The notes: generated by a model not told the origin, from the sequence alone. A stretch of 64,000 nt of DNA from Gnetum montanum (GCA_015680685.1 MNCI01001903.1:172302-236301), one strand, 5' to 3'; positions 10,917-24,260 are shown, counted from the stretch's first letter. Made by a program: numbers and translations.

Positions 10917-12133
10917 TATTTTAATTTTATTTCACTACTTTCATGTCCCAATAATGTTTTACCCTTCTCATTATGTATTATCATCAAATTTTGTGCAGTA
11001 TCATCCACCACTTTCACACTGAAAAGATATCTATTTCATGAAATATAAGTTATAAATATCAATAATTATTCAAAATATATTGTATTAAATTGTAAATCAA
11101 TATACCCTAATTAACATTAATTTATAAATTTCATGTTTTATGCCATAGGTAATACATTCATATAATATTTTTTATAATACTTCTTTTGAGCTTCCTTCTT
11201 CAGAAGCCTTAACATCTTCGTTGATATGCTAATTATATAGGCAGCTACAATAAAATTAACTTGTAAAAAATATTTCAATTATCTTTATTATATACATTTT
11301 GAAAAAATAAGTTTTTATTTTTTTATGACTTGATATACATTACTAATATGAATAGTTTAAGTCAATTTGCATAATGTGGCTTATTTTTTTTCTCTAGCTA
11401 ATGGATATGAAGATATCAATGTCTTTTTTGATTCATTTATACTTGTATACTTGTCAAAGAAAATAAGTTTAGTAAAATTCAATAATTAACTATTTTATTT
11501 TTAAAATAAAAGTGCTTACCATTCTTGTAATTCTCTTGTTTATGAAATGTTGGAATTGATGATAACACCACTGTCATTAAATGTTGTTACACTTTTTCCA
11601 AAGAAGTCTTTTACATAAACATTGGAAAGCATTACAATTGGAGATGATGTTGTGTCTTTCTCAATCATTCCATAAAGGTTTTCCCCTTCTACAATTGGTA
11701 AGTGTCTCCATAATGTTACAATTGTAACTTATCATTATTACAATCATAATACAAATGTAACTTTAGAGTTGAACAACTTCAACATATGCATATTATAATG
11801 AAATAAGAAATATTTTCTTACCTTGGATCTAATATCTCTAATTATCTTCTTTCAATTATTCGATCATTTATGTCTCTTTTTAATGTATTAATTGCACTTA
11901 TTCCTACTACTATTTCAATTAGTTCTATAAATGTTAAAAAGAAATGTTAGTTATGAAACATATAAAATATATTACTCAATAATTAGCAATTCTAAAAAAA
12001 TACCTAGTTTCTCTTGTGAGTTGATATAAGAGTCCAGATTTAAGAGCTTGATGAAAGTATACTTGTAATCTAGAATTTCCTTGACCATCTCATCTATTTG
12101 GTGGATTTTAGAAGGTCTATTTAATACCATTTT
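10917..12133 (-). pseudogene. RPA1-like single-strand DNA-binding protein, 3' half (split by element A)
   Basis: RPA1 binds single-stranded DNA through OB folds. Plant Helitrons often carry an RPA1-like gene. From 12133 downwards the exons read: end of OB fold A and linker (12128-12004, 'DYKYTFIKLLNLDSYIN'); start of OB fold B (11924-11822, 'ELIEIVVGISAINTLKRDI'); its second part (11688-11520, 'SPIVMLSNVYVKDFFGKSV' and 'GVIINSNIS'); and a C-terminal OB segment (11018 to about 10917, 'VKVVDDTAQNLMII' and 'LLGHESSEI'). Boundaries are GT/AG. There are stops within the coding blocks (for example in 11924-11822). The remainder is at 25154-25563 beyond the inserted retrotransposon. It could be a host RPA1 paralogue rather than a Helitron gene. 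Confidence 0.82.
12129..12133. repeat. Target-site duplication of element A, left copy (ATTTT)
   Basis: It is adjacent to the TGATGA terminus. The right copy at 25154-25158 is ATTTC, a 4/5 match, and the right copy is the one that fits the RPA reading frame. Confidence 0.8.
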
Positions 12134-12955
12134 TGATGAAGTGGAAAGTTGGGCTACATCGACACATATGTATCAAGATAGTGTCTATCTTTATCTATAT
12201 AAATGCATGTATGCATTACATTTATGTCATTGTTGAGTCAATAGCATAACAAAGTTCTTGCAATTGCTTTCCATAATAGTTAGAATATTTTCTAAGGGCC
12301 TGTAGTAGGAGTCCAGGATTGTATAGATCCTTATTTGAGCACCAATGTACTTGAACACATTGATGTGATGGCAATAAAGATGAGATTCTTGAAATACCTT
12401 ATAGCACTCGGAATAGCTTAATATTTACTTTTATGCACTTTACTATTCATTTAGTTTAAATTCGTGTTCTTAATTAATTAATTAATTAATACTATTAAGC
12501 AATACACCTAAGTATGATTACCTTGAGCATACTATTAACACTTGGTAATCTTAGTAGTGTTATCGCTTAGTAAGTCCAATAGCCTAACACTTGGTAAGCT
12601 AGTAACATCATAACAAGTTCAAGATATGTATAGAAGGTAGGCTTAGAAACTTATGTTAGGAAGTAAACTAAGGCATTAGATAGTTACTTAGATTAGTTTC
12701 CAATTAATTACTTTATTTCATACTTAGGATAATTAGAATTAAATATAAAAATTAATACAAATCATGTGCCTTGCCTCTCACTTAACCATACACCTGCATC
12801 TACACAAGTTAAGCCAAGAAGATGATGATCACGTCTGTAGGTCACTATCTTTACTACTATCATTTGGAGAGTTAAAGTCCATGGAATTCAACTGAATCAC
12901 TAGTGAATGCTTGTGATTCATATGGTTGGGTGCAAGGACTACTCACCACTCATCA
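12134..12955 (+). repeat. Element A 5' LTR
   Basis: It starts TGATGAAGTGGAAAGTTGGG and ends CACTCATCA. It contains a TATA box (12195-12204), a TTAA tetranucleotide run near 12471-12490 and a stretch 'cttggtaatcttagtagtgtt' shared with all family LTRs. The copy at 24277-25153 aligns along its length; the length difference (822 against 877 bp) comes mainly from extra sequence in the 3' copy near 24320-24370. Confidence 0.92.
12195..12204 (+). promoter_or_regulatory. TATA box of element A 5' LTR
   Basis: CTATATAAAT lies 61 bp into the LTR. The equivalent in the 3' LTR is at 24401-24408. This is the normal place for the LTR's RNA polymerase II core promoter. Confidence 0.6.
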
Positions 12956-12956
12956 T

Positions 12957-12974
12957 TGGCACTGTTGCTGGGAA
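12957..12974 (+). promoter_or_regulatory. Element A primer-binding site (tRNA-Asp type)
   Basis: TGGCACTGTTGCTGGGAA begins 2 bp after the LTR. The perfect complement of the plant tRNA-Asp 3' end is TGGCGCCGTTGCCGGGGA. The four differences are all G-to-A or C-to-T transitions. Confidence 0.85.
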
Positions 12975-13269
12975 CTTTAGTTAACTAAGTGTGCTACCTA
13001 GAAGAGATAGTGAAATCATTCATAGACATTGTAAAAGGAACCTAACACTAACATCATTAAATGCAAAGAAAATAACAAAAACACACTATTTTTCTCAATC
13101 ATTGATATGGCTTCCTTTCATAGGGAAGACTCTTTGCCACCATTCATAAGCAACTCCAATCAAAGATAGGAAGGCCATAAGAAACTTGTGTCTCAAAAAT
13201 TCAAGGTGGTCTACACTCATCCAAATGCCTACACTTCAAAATTCATCTTCATCCTGTACCAAGATGAGT

Positions 13270-15450
13270 AATTGTAGTGGAGGGACATGGAAGGCAACAT
13301 CATGTTGCCTCTCGACCAATTTGTTCCCATAATGGTTTTGAACAATCTTATCAAGTTGGGCATTGTAGGACTTGATGTAGAATACAAACTATAGGATCAT
13401 GCTTACCAGGATTATCATCCCACAAAAGCATAGAAAAAGAATGATCGGCAAGTGAAAGCTCAATATGAGGCATTAAAAAGATAATGGGGTCTTATCCACT
13501 TATTCCTACAGACACACAAACAAGGTAAGGACTTCTTTTTAGGGACCTTCCAATACACTGATTCTCCTCGTATTTTTGATGAGGATATCCTTAACTGATG
13601 TCTATAGTCCTCTTTGGACAATCCTAGTTCTGGGAAGAATGAATCCCAAGATTAGGGGACCTTGAAAGGAGGTAGCCAAGGTAGGAGCAATGGCAAGCAC
13701 CAACAATAAGATAAACATGATGATTGAGATAGGAAACAAAGAAGCGGAAGCAGTAGGCACTTCTCTAGTGCTAGTTCTCCTTCCTCTTCACCTTCTTCAT
13801 CCTCATTGTATTCCTCCTCCAACTTCGATTAGAGTCCCAGAGGTAACAAAAATAATGATGGAGGTGAGTGGTAGGATAGGGATGATTGTAGATCCTAATG
13901 AAATGATAGAGACTATGGGAATTAGTGGGGAGATGATCATCATAGAGAAAGAAGGAACAATAGGACTCATCATAGGCATCATGGCCATGATAGGGATCTC
14001 TAAAATTGCTATGACCATGATGAGCCCTTGTTGACAACCAAGAACATGTTAAACATTGTAGGGGTTGTAAGGATACCAACCAAGCACATGAAAGATAGCC
14101 AAATCAAATAGTTGGATATGAATAATATCCTCAAGTTTAAAGAAGAAAATAATTCAAAACCACAAAATCACTTGCAAGCCTTTCACGATGCTTGTGCCTT
14201 GTAGAACATGGAGAATGACTAACAAAATTTGTAACTATTTCCATAGACACTCATCAAAGAAGCAGAAAGTTGGTACTAATCCTTATAACTAGAATCTATT
14301 CAAAGATGGAGTACAATGCTTGAACTCTTTAATGAAAAGTATCAAATGTACTCCATAGTGTCCAACTTAAGAAGGCAAATCCAAGGATGGAAATAGAGCA
14401 CTCATGAGTCCTTGGATGCAGCTATGGGCAAGTACTACTCTTTGTTGCACCAATGCCCAAGCCATGACTATTCTCAACAAGATCAACTATGCCACATCAT
14501 AAAATGGGCTCAGAACTAAAATGAGAAGAACCCTTGGGTTCTATGCCCAAGATAGACTTTATGAGCTAAGGGTCGATCAGATCCAAAGGATCATTGAGTA
14601 GGCAGCTAAAGAAGTGGATGAGTTAAAAATGGAAAAGTGCAAAGGAAGGTCTATTTTTGTGACAATGAGGAGGAGGCACCACTTGATGAAGTGGTGTAGA
14701 GGAAAATCTTGCTAATAAAAAATCTATCGCTAAAATATCATCTAAGGCTAATAAAATATGGGACTCCTTGAACAAAAAATTGCAAACTACTCTGAAAATT
14801 GCAAATGAGAGTAGAGACCAAGTAGGTGGTGGTCTTGAGAGAAGGAAGAAAAATGAGGTTGAACGTGAACATTATAAGGCTAAGGGAAAAGTTGCAATAG
14901 TTGAGAAGGTTGTAGATTCCAAGTTAGATGATTATGGGTGTGACATATGTCAATATAAACATCCCAAGGGATGTTGCCCTATTGTTCACATTTACAATAA
15001 TTTGGGATGTATGTTTTAAATCCTAAATTGGTAAAACGGTAAGCACCTAGGAGGTTGCCTTATCCACAAGGCCACTATCAGTAGTAGTTCCACCACCAAA
15101 GTTCTTATCCAAGTGGAGTGCGACCTTAACCTCATGAGCAATACTAGTAGTGGAACCATCCAAAGTCATGGGGGATGCCACCTCCAAGGCAATAGTACCC
15201 TTATCACCAACTTGCTCCTTACAGGTATTACATTTAGTAGTCTGTCTCTTCATGTGACTCTTCTAGTCACGCTTCCTTCTTGCACCACTATTATCCTACA
15301 AAATACTATAGAGCACCATCACTAAGAGGGGAGTCCCAATTTTCCTAATATCCTCCTTCTCACTCTTCAACTTCTACACCTCCACCTACAACTCCTCTTC
15401 CATCTGCTCCACATATGTAGGATGAGATTCCTACATAGCCACATCAGAGA
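13270..15450 (+). pseudogene. gag: Element A gag
   Basis: Gag forms the retrotransposon particle and binds its RNA. The N-terminal part (13690-14030) is low-complexity Ser/His/Asp-rich, as in element B. The core (about 14100-14620) reads 'NHLQAFHDACAL', 'RWSTMLELFNEKYQMYS' and 'NLRRQIQGWK', matching B and C. A zinc-knuckle variant at 14938-14980 reads 'CDICQYKHPKGCCP' (C-x2-C-x3-H-x4-C). A Pro/Tyr/Thr-rich tail follows to about 15450. The frame is broken many times. Confidence 0.82.
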
Positions 15451-15739
15451 AATGCCACAAGGCCATAAACTTATAGCCGACTCCTCGGTCGGGTGGTTCC
15501 AACACTAAGTCACATAAAAGATATTTCTTTAAAACCAATAGTCCCACAAAGCCCTCAAAAACACTTATGTCTATGAATCCTAGTGCTACCTCCTCTACAA
15601 TGTTTGTCAAACCTCCTTCAAACCAAAGCACTCACCAATTGCGCACTGTGATGCTAACCCATGCAATCATTGATTAGATTAAGGTTGAACATCTTCCAAG
15701 GAAGAGATTTGATCCTAGGAGTTTTCTTCTTTATTTGTA

Positions 15740-16097
15740 GATTGCTAGAAATAAACCATGCAAGGCTCTTTTGGACTTAAGTTCTAAAGTTAATTTGATT
15801 TCCCAAGAAATGTACAAAGCCTAAAACTTGCCTCTGAAAAAGAGCAATATCATATTAGAATTGGTAGACCAATCCATCATTGTTCTTTTGGAATTAGTGG
15901 AGGACACTGTGACCACTATTTGTAAGTGGTCATATCTTGCTGATTTTCTAGTAATCCATGTGGAGAATGATAAGGAGGACTATCCTATCATCATGGGAAG
16001 AGCATGGATGAGTGTTATTGATGCATGGTTGAGGATAATAAATCTCTCCTTGAAAATTTTCAAGGAGAATAAATTTGGTAAGATTAAGAAAAAATAA
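15740..16097 (+). pseudogene. Element A retropepsin-like protease
   Basis: The block reads 'KALLDLSSKVNLIS', with the catalytic Asp kept but the usual S-G lost. It is followed by 'LELVDQSIIVLLELVEDTV' and 'DYPIIMGRAWMSVIDAWL', the flap and second hydrophobic G region of Ty3 proteases. Ty3 protease cuts the Gag-Pol precursor. The 3' part is open from 15828. The homologous region of element B is at 54700-55151. Confidence 0.82.
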
Positions 16098-16439
16098 GTT
16101 CTATGCATCATGTATAGTGACATAGGATGCCATTGCATGTAGAAACTATGGTCCATGAAAAGTACATCACTTAAAGAATTTAGTTAGTGTGTAGACATCA
16201 CAGAAATTTAAAGGTGCCTTTATGTAGAAGTTACTAAATAGGAAGGCACTTAGTGACTAATAATTGACAAAGAGGCTGAATAAACAATGTGCATGAAACT
16301 AGTCGAGAGCCTCACAAGCTCTTATGTGAAGAGCATGGATCAACTGGAGCAAATCCATTGCCAACTCTCTAATGAACAAGGTGAAATCAATTGGGGAGAG
16401 TTGGAGATTCATGAGACCTTCAACTAAGAGTCCCTTGAG

Positions 16440-17990
16440 TTAAAGGCTCTATTGAAAAACATGGAATATGCATTTCTAAACAATGAAAAGCTAGTAATCA
16501 TCAATGCTGTACTTGTTCCTGAACAAAAGAAGAATTTACTAGAAGTTGTCAAAAAATGGCCAATAGCCTTTTCTTGATCATATCATGAGCTCACTAGAAT
16601 TGATCCAAGGATATGCTAGAATATAATATATACAAACTCTTTCATCAAATCAAAAAGGTAGTTGCAAAAATTCTTGAATTCCAAGCTCAAGTAGATCATC
16701 AAAGAGGAGATTGAACAAATCTTCAAGGCAAGGTTCATTTATCTCATTGTGGATAGTGATTGGGTTGGCCCACTTGTTATAGTGCCAAATAAAGGAGAAA
16801 ATTGGAGAGTCTGTATAGAGTTCAGGTTGTTGAACATGGTCATTTATAAAGATTAGTTTCCATTGTCATTTGTGAACCAAGTGTTGGATACAATCATAGG
16901 ACATTACTACTATAGCTTTCTAGATAGTTATAGTGGTTATATACAAATCTAGATTACATTAGAGGACTAGGCCAAGATGACATTCATAAGTCCCTAGGGA
17001 ACTTTTGCATACAAAAAATGCCTTTTGGCCTATGCAATGCTCCTGCTACATTCCAACAGTTTTTCCTCAACATCTTCCAACAACAAATTGATAGTGGGGT
17101 AGAAGTCTTCATGGGTGACTTCTATACCTATGGGGCTACCTTTGAGTAAGCCTTGAACCATTTTGAATAGGTGCATCAATGATGTCTAGAAACTAACTTA
17201 AGGCTTAATTAGTAAAAGAGCCACCTAATGGTTTAAAAAGGCATTGTATTGGGGTACCATATTTCAAAAAAAGGGATCGAGGTAGATCCAAAAAAAAATA
17301 AGGATCATCCAAGGAATAACTAGGCAACCAAACACTATAAAAATGTACAGTCATTCATTGGACACACTAGTTACTACAGATGCTTCATCGAGAACTTCTC
17401 AAAGATCATCAAACCATTGGTGGAGCTAACAAAGAAAGAGCCATCATTCATCTAGACTAAGGAATGTGAGCATGCATTCTAGTAACTTAAGTAGAAGCTT
17501 ATAAGAATTCCCATTCTATGAGAACCAGACTAGTCCAAACCATTCCATATCATGATATACGCATCAAACTATGCCTTGAGAGCTGTGCTAACACATATGG
17601 ATGATTAGAAACATCCATACTACATCCACTATGCAAACAAGAGCATTGTGAGTGCGCAACTTAACTATACCATCACCAAAAGGAGCTTATGGTAGTGGTG
17701 TATGCATTGGATAAATTCAGGTACAACAAAGACCAAAGTGCTATCTAGTTCCTTACGAATAAGCCAATAGTGATCCCTTGTGTCATATAGTGACTAGTGA
17801 TCCTTCAAGAGTTTGATCTCACAATGGTGGACTATAAGGGGACCAAGGATGTTATCGCTAACCACTTATCTTGATTACAATGGGATAGCAAGGAGGAGGA
17901 GAGCCCACTGTTAAACTAATTTCCTAATGAACTCCTCTTTCCTGGTGCTATTAATGAACAAGATCCCAGAGGCATAAACTAGTATGACAA
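16440..17990 (+). pseudogene. Element A reverse transcriptase and RNase H
   Basis: RT segments are clear despite stops: 'GPLVIVPNKGENWRVC', 'MPFGLCNAPATFQQFFLNI' and 'EVFMGDF', where the family has F-M-D-D (second catalytic Asp region changed: M-G-D). Then '[18 protein letters not shown]' marks the RT connection domain. RNase H follows near 17530-17720 ('HIMIYASNYALRAVL'). Together they would copy the element's RNA to DNA. There are more than 20 stops or frame breaks, so no activity is expected. Confidence 0.88.
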
Positions 17991-17999
17991 CATCCTCTC

Positions 18000-19270
18000 T
18001 TATCTACTCACACAAGAGATGACACATGATTGGGACTGCAAGAAGAAATAATAGTCTCTTTACCAAGCCAAACATTTCATGGAGATCAATGGAAGCCTCT
18101 ACAAGGTTTTCAGAGATGGCTTGGTATGATGGTGTGTTCCTAATGCTGAAAAAATTCGAGTCCTTCATGATGCTCATTAAGGCCCTTATGGGGGCCATAC
18201 TAGGAGGTGAACAACTATTAAGATCCTCATGGTAGGATATTCTTGGCCTACAATTTTTGAGGATGCCCCTCACTTTTTCTACATCTATGATAAATGTCAA
18301 CATGATGGAGGGATGACTGCATGGATGGAAGAACCTCATAGTAGATCCAACCACTAGAGCCTTTCGTTCTATGGGGGATTGATTTCATGGGGTCCATCAC
18401 CACTATGTCTAATGAAAAGGCATAAATTATCATAGCTATTGACTATTGTACAAAATGGGCTGAAGCTACATCTGTTACCAACTATTCATCATCTATAATG
18501 GCTTAGTTTGTACAACAAAGTGTTGTAAATAGGTTTGGTATGGCACATGCACTAATTTCTAGTAACAGTACATATTTCATGGGTGCCACTTTTTTCAAGC
18601 TCATGCAACGCTTGGGGTTTGAACATAAATTAACAACTCCCTACCATTCCCAAGCCAATGGTCATCAAAGTCACTAATACAAAAATAACCAAAATACGAA
18701 CTCGCACTATTAGTAAATATAGAAAGGACTAGAGTAGTAAACTCAATCATGCCCTTTGGGCTTATTGTTCAACATGAAAACTTCCTATTGGGTTCTCTCC
18801 CTATGAGTTGGTGTATGGAAAAATTCCACTACTTCCCATCTAAGAAGAACTCTGTATAGTTTCAACTACATGTGACCTTGACTTAGACATGATTCTAGCA
18901 CAAAAAGAAAGATTAATGAACCTCAAAGTGCTAGATGAGAATCGATTAGTGGCCTTGCCATCGCACAAAATGCACAAAACACATAGTAAACACTGTCATG
19001 AACTCAAGATAAGGAAAGTAAAGTTTCAACTAGGAGATAAGGTGCTCTACTAGAACTCCATGTATGTTCCTCAATGAACAAAATTTCAAATGCTATAGAA
19101 GAGTCCTTACATTATCTATGAAATCTTTCCATTTGGGGCCATGATGACCTACCACCTTGATAGCCCAAATAAAAACTTATTAGTCAACACCTAGTAACTA
19201 AAGCCTTTCCATGAACCAAAAGAAACTAGTGGGGTTAATGCCTCACCTCAACATATGGTCAAGCATGCTT
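18000..19270 (+). pseudogene. Element A integrase
   Basis: The zinc-binding N-terminus reads 'HDAH' then 'GPYGGHT' and 'KCQHDGG' (18165-18310); the first Cys of the HHCC set is Tyr. The catalytic core is fragmentary ('YGTCTNF' and 'LTTPYHSQANG'-type positions near 18600-18660 are shifted across frames). 'LLGSLPMSWCMEKFHY' near 18790 corresponds to the G-x-x-P-F-x-L-V-Y-G-K region. The C-terminal part reaches about 19270. It would insert the DNA copy into the genome. Confidence 0.8.
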
Positions 19271-19295
19271 GATCTTTCAAATCTCCCTCTTCCAG

Positions 19296-19314
19296 TTTAG
19301 TCATGGGGGAGATG
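19296..19314 (+). promoter_or_regulatory. Internal polypurine-tract-like sequence, element A
   Basis: TTTAGTCATGGGGGAGATGG follows the end of integrase. It resembles the terminal PPT before the 3' LTR and has counterparts at the same relative place in B (55397-55416) and C (48891-48925). Confidence 0.6.
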
Positions 19315-21190
19315 GCCATCTATGTTGAAATTCTACAAAGTGGCTATTCAGTTTTTAATTTTTTTTTTCTTTTACATCATCTTTATTACATTTTTCATTT
19401 TCTTGGGTATTTTACAATTTTTTCTATATTTTTCTTTATTCTTCTTTATTTAAATTTTTCTTACGTTTATTTATTTTCCTTTATTGCCATTAAGAATTTA
19501 GTGCCAACCATAGCTGCTAATTGATTGTGATTTGAAACTTCATTGATTATTTGATTACAAATGATTGGATTTCATTTTAAAATTTTGATGTTTACTAATG
19601 GAACATTGATTCTTTTCATGATAATGGGCACTGAATCCACGTCATCCATCACTCCAGACAACTCTATGGTGTTCTCTCATTTTGGAAATATGAGGACCCT
19701 TCTTAATAATAACTTAAAATGAATAATTGACCTTGGTACTTTCCAAACTTGAAACAAATTAAGTGGATGAACCAGGGTGTGACTTCAAGAAGATTTATCA
19801 CTTTTTTACTTTCTTGTTGTTTGGGGTTGCATGAGTATTTCCATGGATTTCTAACCATTCCTCCATCAACCAATAAATAGAAAACAATGTCTTTGCATGG
19901 TGTGATTCTCATTTGAAAAAAAAATAATGTGAATTTAAAGAAAACTCCTTGGATACAATAACGGGCTACAAGAACTAGTTATGGACCTTGAAAGACATGT
20001 TACCCATGGCTAAAGACACCTCTCTAACTAAGGCTCTTTTCACTTCTTGCTTTTTTTTTCTTCTTTCTTTGGAATGGTGAATGGTCTATAAGGATGTTCT
20101 TGTACCTTGGATGGTGGAATGGTCTAATGTGTCAATGTGAAGTCACTAAAACTAGATGTTATTAATTCAAACTAAGGAAGGAAGTTCTTTGGTTATATTA
20201 ATCACATATTTCACAAGGAACTTCATGTGTCCAACATGCAAAAATCCATTTCATACTCTCTCTCTCTCCCACCTATTCTTTATGTGTACCATCTCACTAC
20301 CTCTTCTCATGAATGTCTTGATGGGTTCGTTTGGTAAATGGTCAAAATTCTTTAATGATTTCTATGATGATTTGGTTTTTAACAATCCACAACCATTAAT
20401 CATCCTTAGGGTCCATGAACTCCTTGGTTTGAGGACATGCAAGGGCATTTAGGGCATGAGCCTCCTATGGGGAGGATCCACTTGCATACTCCTTGGTTGG
20501 GATGGTTAAACTTCTTATCCCTTAACCATCTCACTTTCAAACCATACATTTTCCACAGTGATACATCGAGTTATTACATTTCTTGGCAACTAAATTGCCT
20601 AAGAATCTCCATTTGACACATATTCCAAGCCCTCTTTGAACATTTCTTACTATTCTAGGCTTTTCTAGGTTCCTCTAGACTTTAATTTTATGAAAAAACT
20701 CTTTATTTTTCTTAGTTTTTAAAGGTGAAAATTTTTTGTTTTAGGTTGCATTAACATAGTGCAAAAATAATATAAATATGTGTCAACACCTTGCAATTTT
20801 TCACATTTTCCTTTAAATGCTAAAGGAGTTTTTGATGTTTTCAGAGCCTAGAACCTTCTAGATCCCATACCTTCCTAACTGCTTATCCAAATCACTCGTT
20901 CTTCAATCCTATAACAACCAGAGGTGAACTTTACATCATGGGAGCCACAAACTAATGGTCTCTAATAGAAAATATTTTGAAATTTTTCAAACTCCCACAT
21001 GGTTTAACTAATAAAATAATATTAAATATCCAAAATCATCTAAGTTAAACCTCATCAATAAACTCAGATAGCTATCTTAATAAAATAATATTAAAATAAT
21101 AAATCCACCATGATCACAACTTAGCCTAAGTGTAATTAACTAATGGGACAAGGTATCAAAGTGTTATAAGTTACACATAAAACACTAATC
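19315..21190 (+). other. Element A spacer between pol and the post-pol ORF
   Basis: A T-rich stretch (19360-19470) is followed by non-coding sequence. It matches element B 55430-56300 at several places ('gcatggtgtg.ttctca', 'gggctacaag.act.gttatgga', 'tgaagtcact'). No product was recognised in the short frame at 20156-20452. Confidence 0.6.
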
Positions 21191-24105
21191 CTTCACTTGT
21201 TTGTGATCACAGATGGTGTCAAAAAGAATACTAGAAGAAGAACTATCCCATCCACGGGAGAAGTGGCCATGAGGGGTAAGGTGCCAGTAGCCACAATAGC
21301 CCTAAGAAGGAGAGGTTGAAACACATGCAATGAGACCTTTTTGGGAGGAGGTTGAAGTGGAATCTATCTATTAGATCCCCACAATGAAAATAGACTAATC
21401 CAAAAGACACAAGGTGCTAGGGCCTAGATCAAACTTGGAGGTTACCTTAACTAAGGCTTACTTAAGATAAATTCACACTAAGGAAATTCAAAGTATAGTT
21501 CTTTAAGGACTTAACTTTGGTTCCTTCTTGTACATGACTTCAGAAGAGATAATAACTCAACTGCAAACCTCTTCCATGTTGCCTATCCTCACTTACAATG
21601 GGGAGTGGTACATGGGAGAGATGTACCTCTTTTGGAATAATAGTCAAGAAGATGTTACAATCAAGATCAACGACATCAATGTGTCTTATTTAGTTGAGGC
21701 CATCACTAAGGCCCTTGGGTTGCTAGATACTAGGGTAACTTTGATGAAGATTTCCATGTAGGCGAATCCATAAGTCAAGAAGGAGTGGGTCCATTGATGC
21801 TATAGAGTGAATCATAAGGAGTACGATGCACTCACCAAGGTAGAGAGGGCTTACTTTAAAATTGCAGCCTACTAGCTAAACCCAACCTTCTCTACCTGTG
21901 CGTGTGCTTCTCTAAGCAAAAAGTTCCCAGTCAACCTTCCACAACTCATATTCCTAGAGATTGAGAAAAGATTCAAAGAAAATGAGTATGGGAGAAAGAC
22001 ACTCCTCTTTCCTTTCCACATCATAAAACTTTCAGAATGGGAAAGATAACCCATTACACTAACAATGCACTTCATCATGCTCCTACTACACCTTAGCAGA
22101 AGATGATGAAGGATAAGGCACCTACCAAGTTGCAAGAAGAGGATTTTCCACCACCACCACATACTTAAGAAACAATGTTGGAGGCATGTTCCACAATCAG
22201 GCACATGAAGAAGCTTTGTGTGCAACTCTTGCAATAATAATAAGAAGGATCAAGTGGTTTGGAGTTTGCAATCTATCAATTAGCTTTAAGCCATTTAAAT
22301 AAAGTAACTCAAACAATAAACTGGCTAAAGGAGACTATGTCATTGTTTTCCACATAGAGAATGTAGGCACCCATAAGATTAAATTTGAGTGCTTGAGAAG
22401 TAATGGTATCCATCCTTGGGTAGCAATAATTTCTAGAGATCTCTAGAAATGCTACCACTTTTTCAGTGTGCTTGGAGGAGGGTAAGGGGATGATTGTCCT
22501 AGTGATGCAACATCATGGATAAGAAATAGTGGTGGAGGTGGTGGTTGATCATGTGGCAAAGGCCCTAAATGCTCCTATGGTTGTTGTGCCAGACATTTTT
22601 ATACTTTAAGATGTGTAGACATTTGCAAGAGTAGGTAGTGAGAGGCTAACACAACCCAACATGAGGAGGTGTTAGACCAACTGTTGGAAGCCAAGCAACC
22701 ACTTCTGAAGATCTTTGATCTTTTGGATAACATAACTACTACCAAGTCAAATTTTTTGGACACTAATGATCAGTTCATCATCACCAATGCCCAACTTGAG
22801 GTAGCCACAACTAAAAATCGATGGTTGGCTTCCAAAGTTGCCAAACTAAGAGCTCACTTAGCTAATCCCACTATTCTTAGCCAAGTAGTGACAAGGGATG
22901 AAGCTTTCTTACATATTCAAAACAAACTTAAAGAGGTTGAGAATGTAAAGGAGATGACAATCTTCAACATGTCTTTATCAAAGGCTTTGGCATACAACAC
23001 CAATAAGGACTTATTGCAAGTCCATAAGGAGAACATCACTCTGACCAGGGACATTCACTTCTTGTGAAATGTCAAGGCACAAAAGAATAAAATGGTGGAA
23101 TTTGTGTGATAATAGTAGGATCATCTTGCTAAGGTGAACATGGATTTGAGGAGGTTGGTAGCCAAAAATAAAAATATCTCAATGAAGAAAGTCTATTCCC
23201 TTCACCAAAAAATAAAAATTAAGGTAGTCGCTTGGAAGAACAAGGTCCTAAAATTTGAATATGTTAAAAATCATTACAGGAACTAGGTTGGGCTTCTCAA
23301 GAGGTGAATGAAAAGAGATTCAACTAGCAAAGGTAAAAATGAATGAGGCCCTCCAACAACTCCAACAAATAGGCAATGTATGATAACCAATCTTTGATGG
23401 ATTGAATGTCTACAACAAAACTAAAATTTTCCTAAATGAGTTACAAACTGAAGACATGATAGAGTACATGGAGCTCACCAACCTCTGTTATGCAAACTTG
23501 GCAATATTGACAACATGAAGGCTACATTCAAAGTTGGAAAAAAAATGGCCAACTCATACCTCCTTGACAAGGTTAAGTTCAAGTATCATAAGGACACAAA
23601 GTAAAAGCTAGAAATAGGAAATGTAGAGCTTGAAGTTCTCAGGAGCTAATTCGCATACCAATGATCGATTGCTAAGAACCTGGCCAAAAGGATGAACCAC
23701 TACCATGAATTGCAGACTCTTGTTAGGATGTTTAGTATTGAATGAAAATAATTCACAATTTGGTTTGTCAATGTCAAGGAGCTGCCCCCTACAATGCTTT
23801 GTTCGTGGGACATCCCTATACTAGCCCACATTGATGATGCTGTGTGGACTATGTACAACCCATGAAGCAAGGAGTAGAAGATGAAGGCATTGTTGAATGT
23901 CTTTCACCTTTTGCCAAAAGTAGTAGTTGCAACAGGGCAATCGTAACCATTGCCTCAACCTCAACAATCATCACCACAAGCACCAGGGATTGGAGAAGGT
24001 CCTTTAGCATCCCAGGAGCCTCCACCTGCTGGCACTGTTTGATCTTCTCTTCATCTTTGATTGTTAGAGAAATTCCAACTATCAACTTTTGTAAGGATGT
24101 TTAAT
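21190..24105 (+). pseudogene. Element A post-pol ORF (ORF3): plant-transposon-like domain plus coiled coil
   Basis: The first part (21528-22060) reads 'GEWYMGEMYLFWNN', 'INDINVSYLVEAITKALGL', then 'ERAYFKIAAY' and 'FLEIEKRF'. It aligns in order with element C 46700-46200. The pattern resembles the 'putative plant transposon protein' domain found in plant Ty3 elements; that family assignment is tentative. The second part (22669-23600) is a long coiled coil ('KNRWLASKVAKLRAHLAN') that also has a counterpart in C (45351-45542). The function is unknown. The frame is broken by stops but the 132-codon coiled-coil block is open. Confidence 0.65.
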
Positions 24106-24260
24106 TTTTTTCTCCTAAACATACATTTTTGTAATCATTATAAATCCATACAATAGGGCACTTAAAATTAGTTAGTAAGTTAGTCAATTTGTGGTTCCAT
24201 ACCTTCCCAATTTTGTAAGAAGTTCATTCCTACTTTTGTTCACTTAAGGATGATTTTTCA

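Noticed and set aside
12956-12975. Possible tRNA-Asp gene
   Set aside because: Only the 18 nt complementary to the tRNA 3' end are present, directly after an LTR; it is a primer-binding site, not a tRNA gene.
13771-14079. Antisense open frame (102 codons) opposite gag of element A
   Set aside because: It is the mirror of a low-complexity Ser/His/Asp-rich Gag segment; no independent motif.
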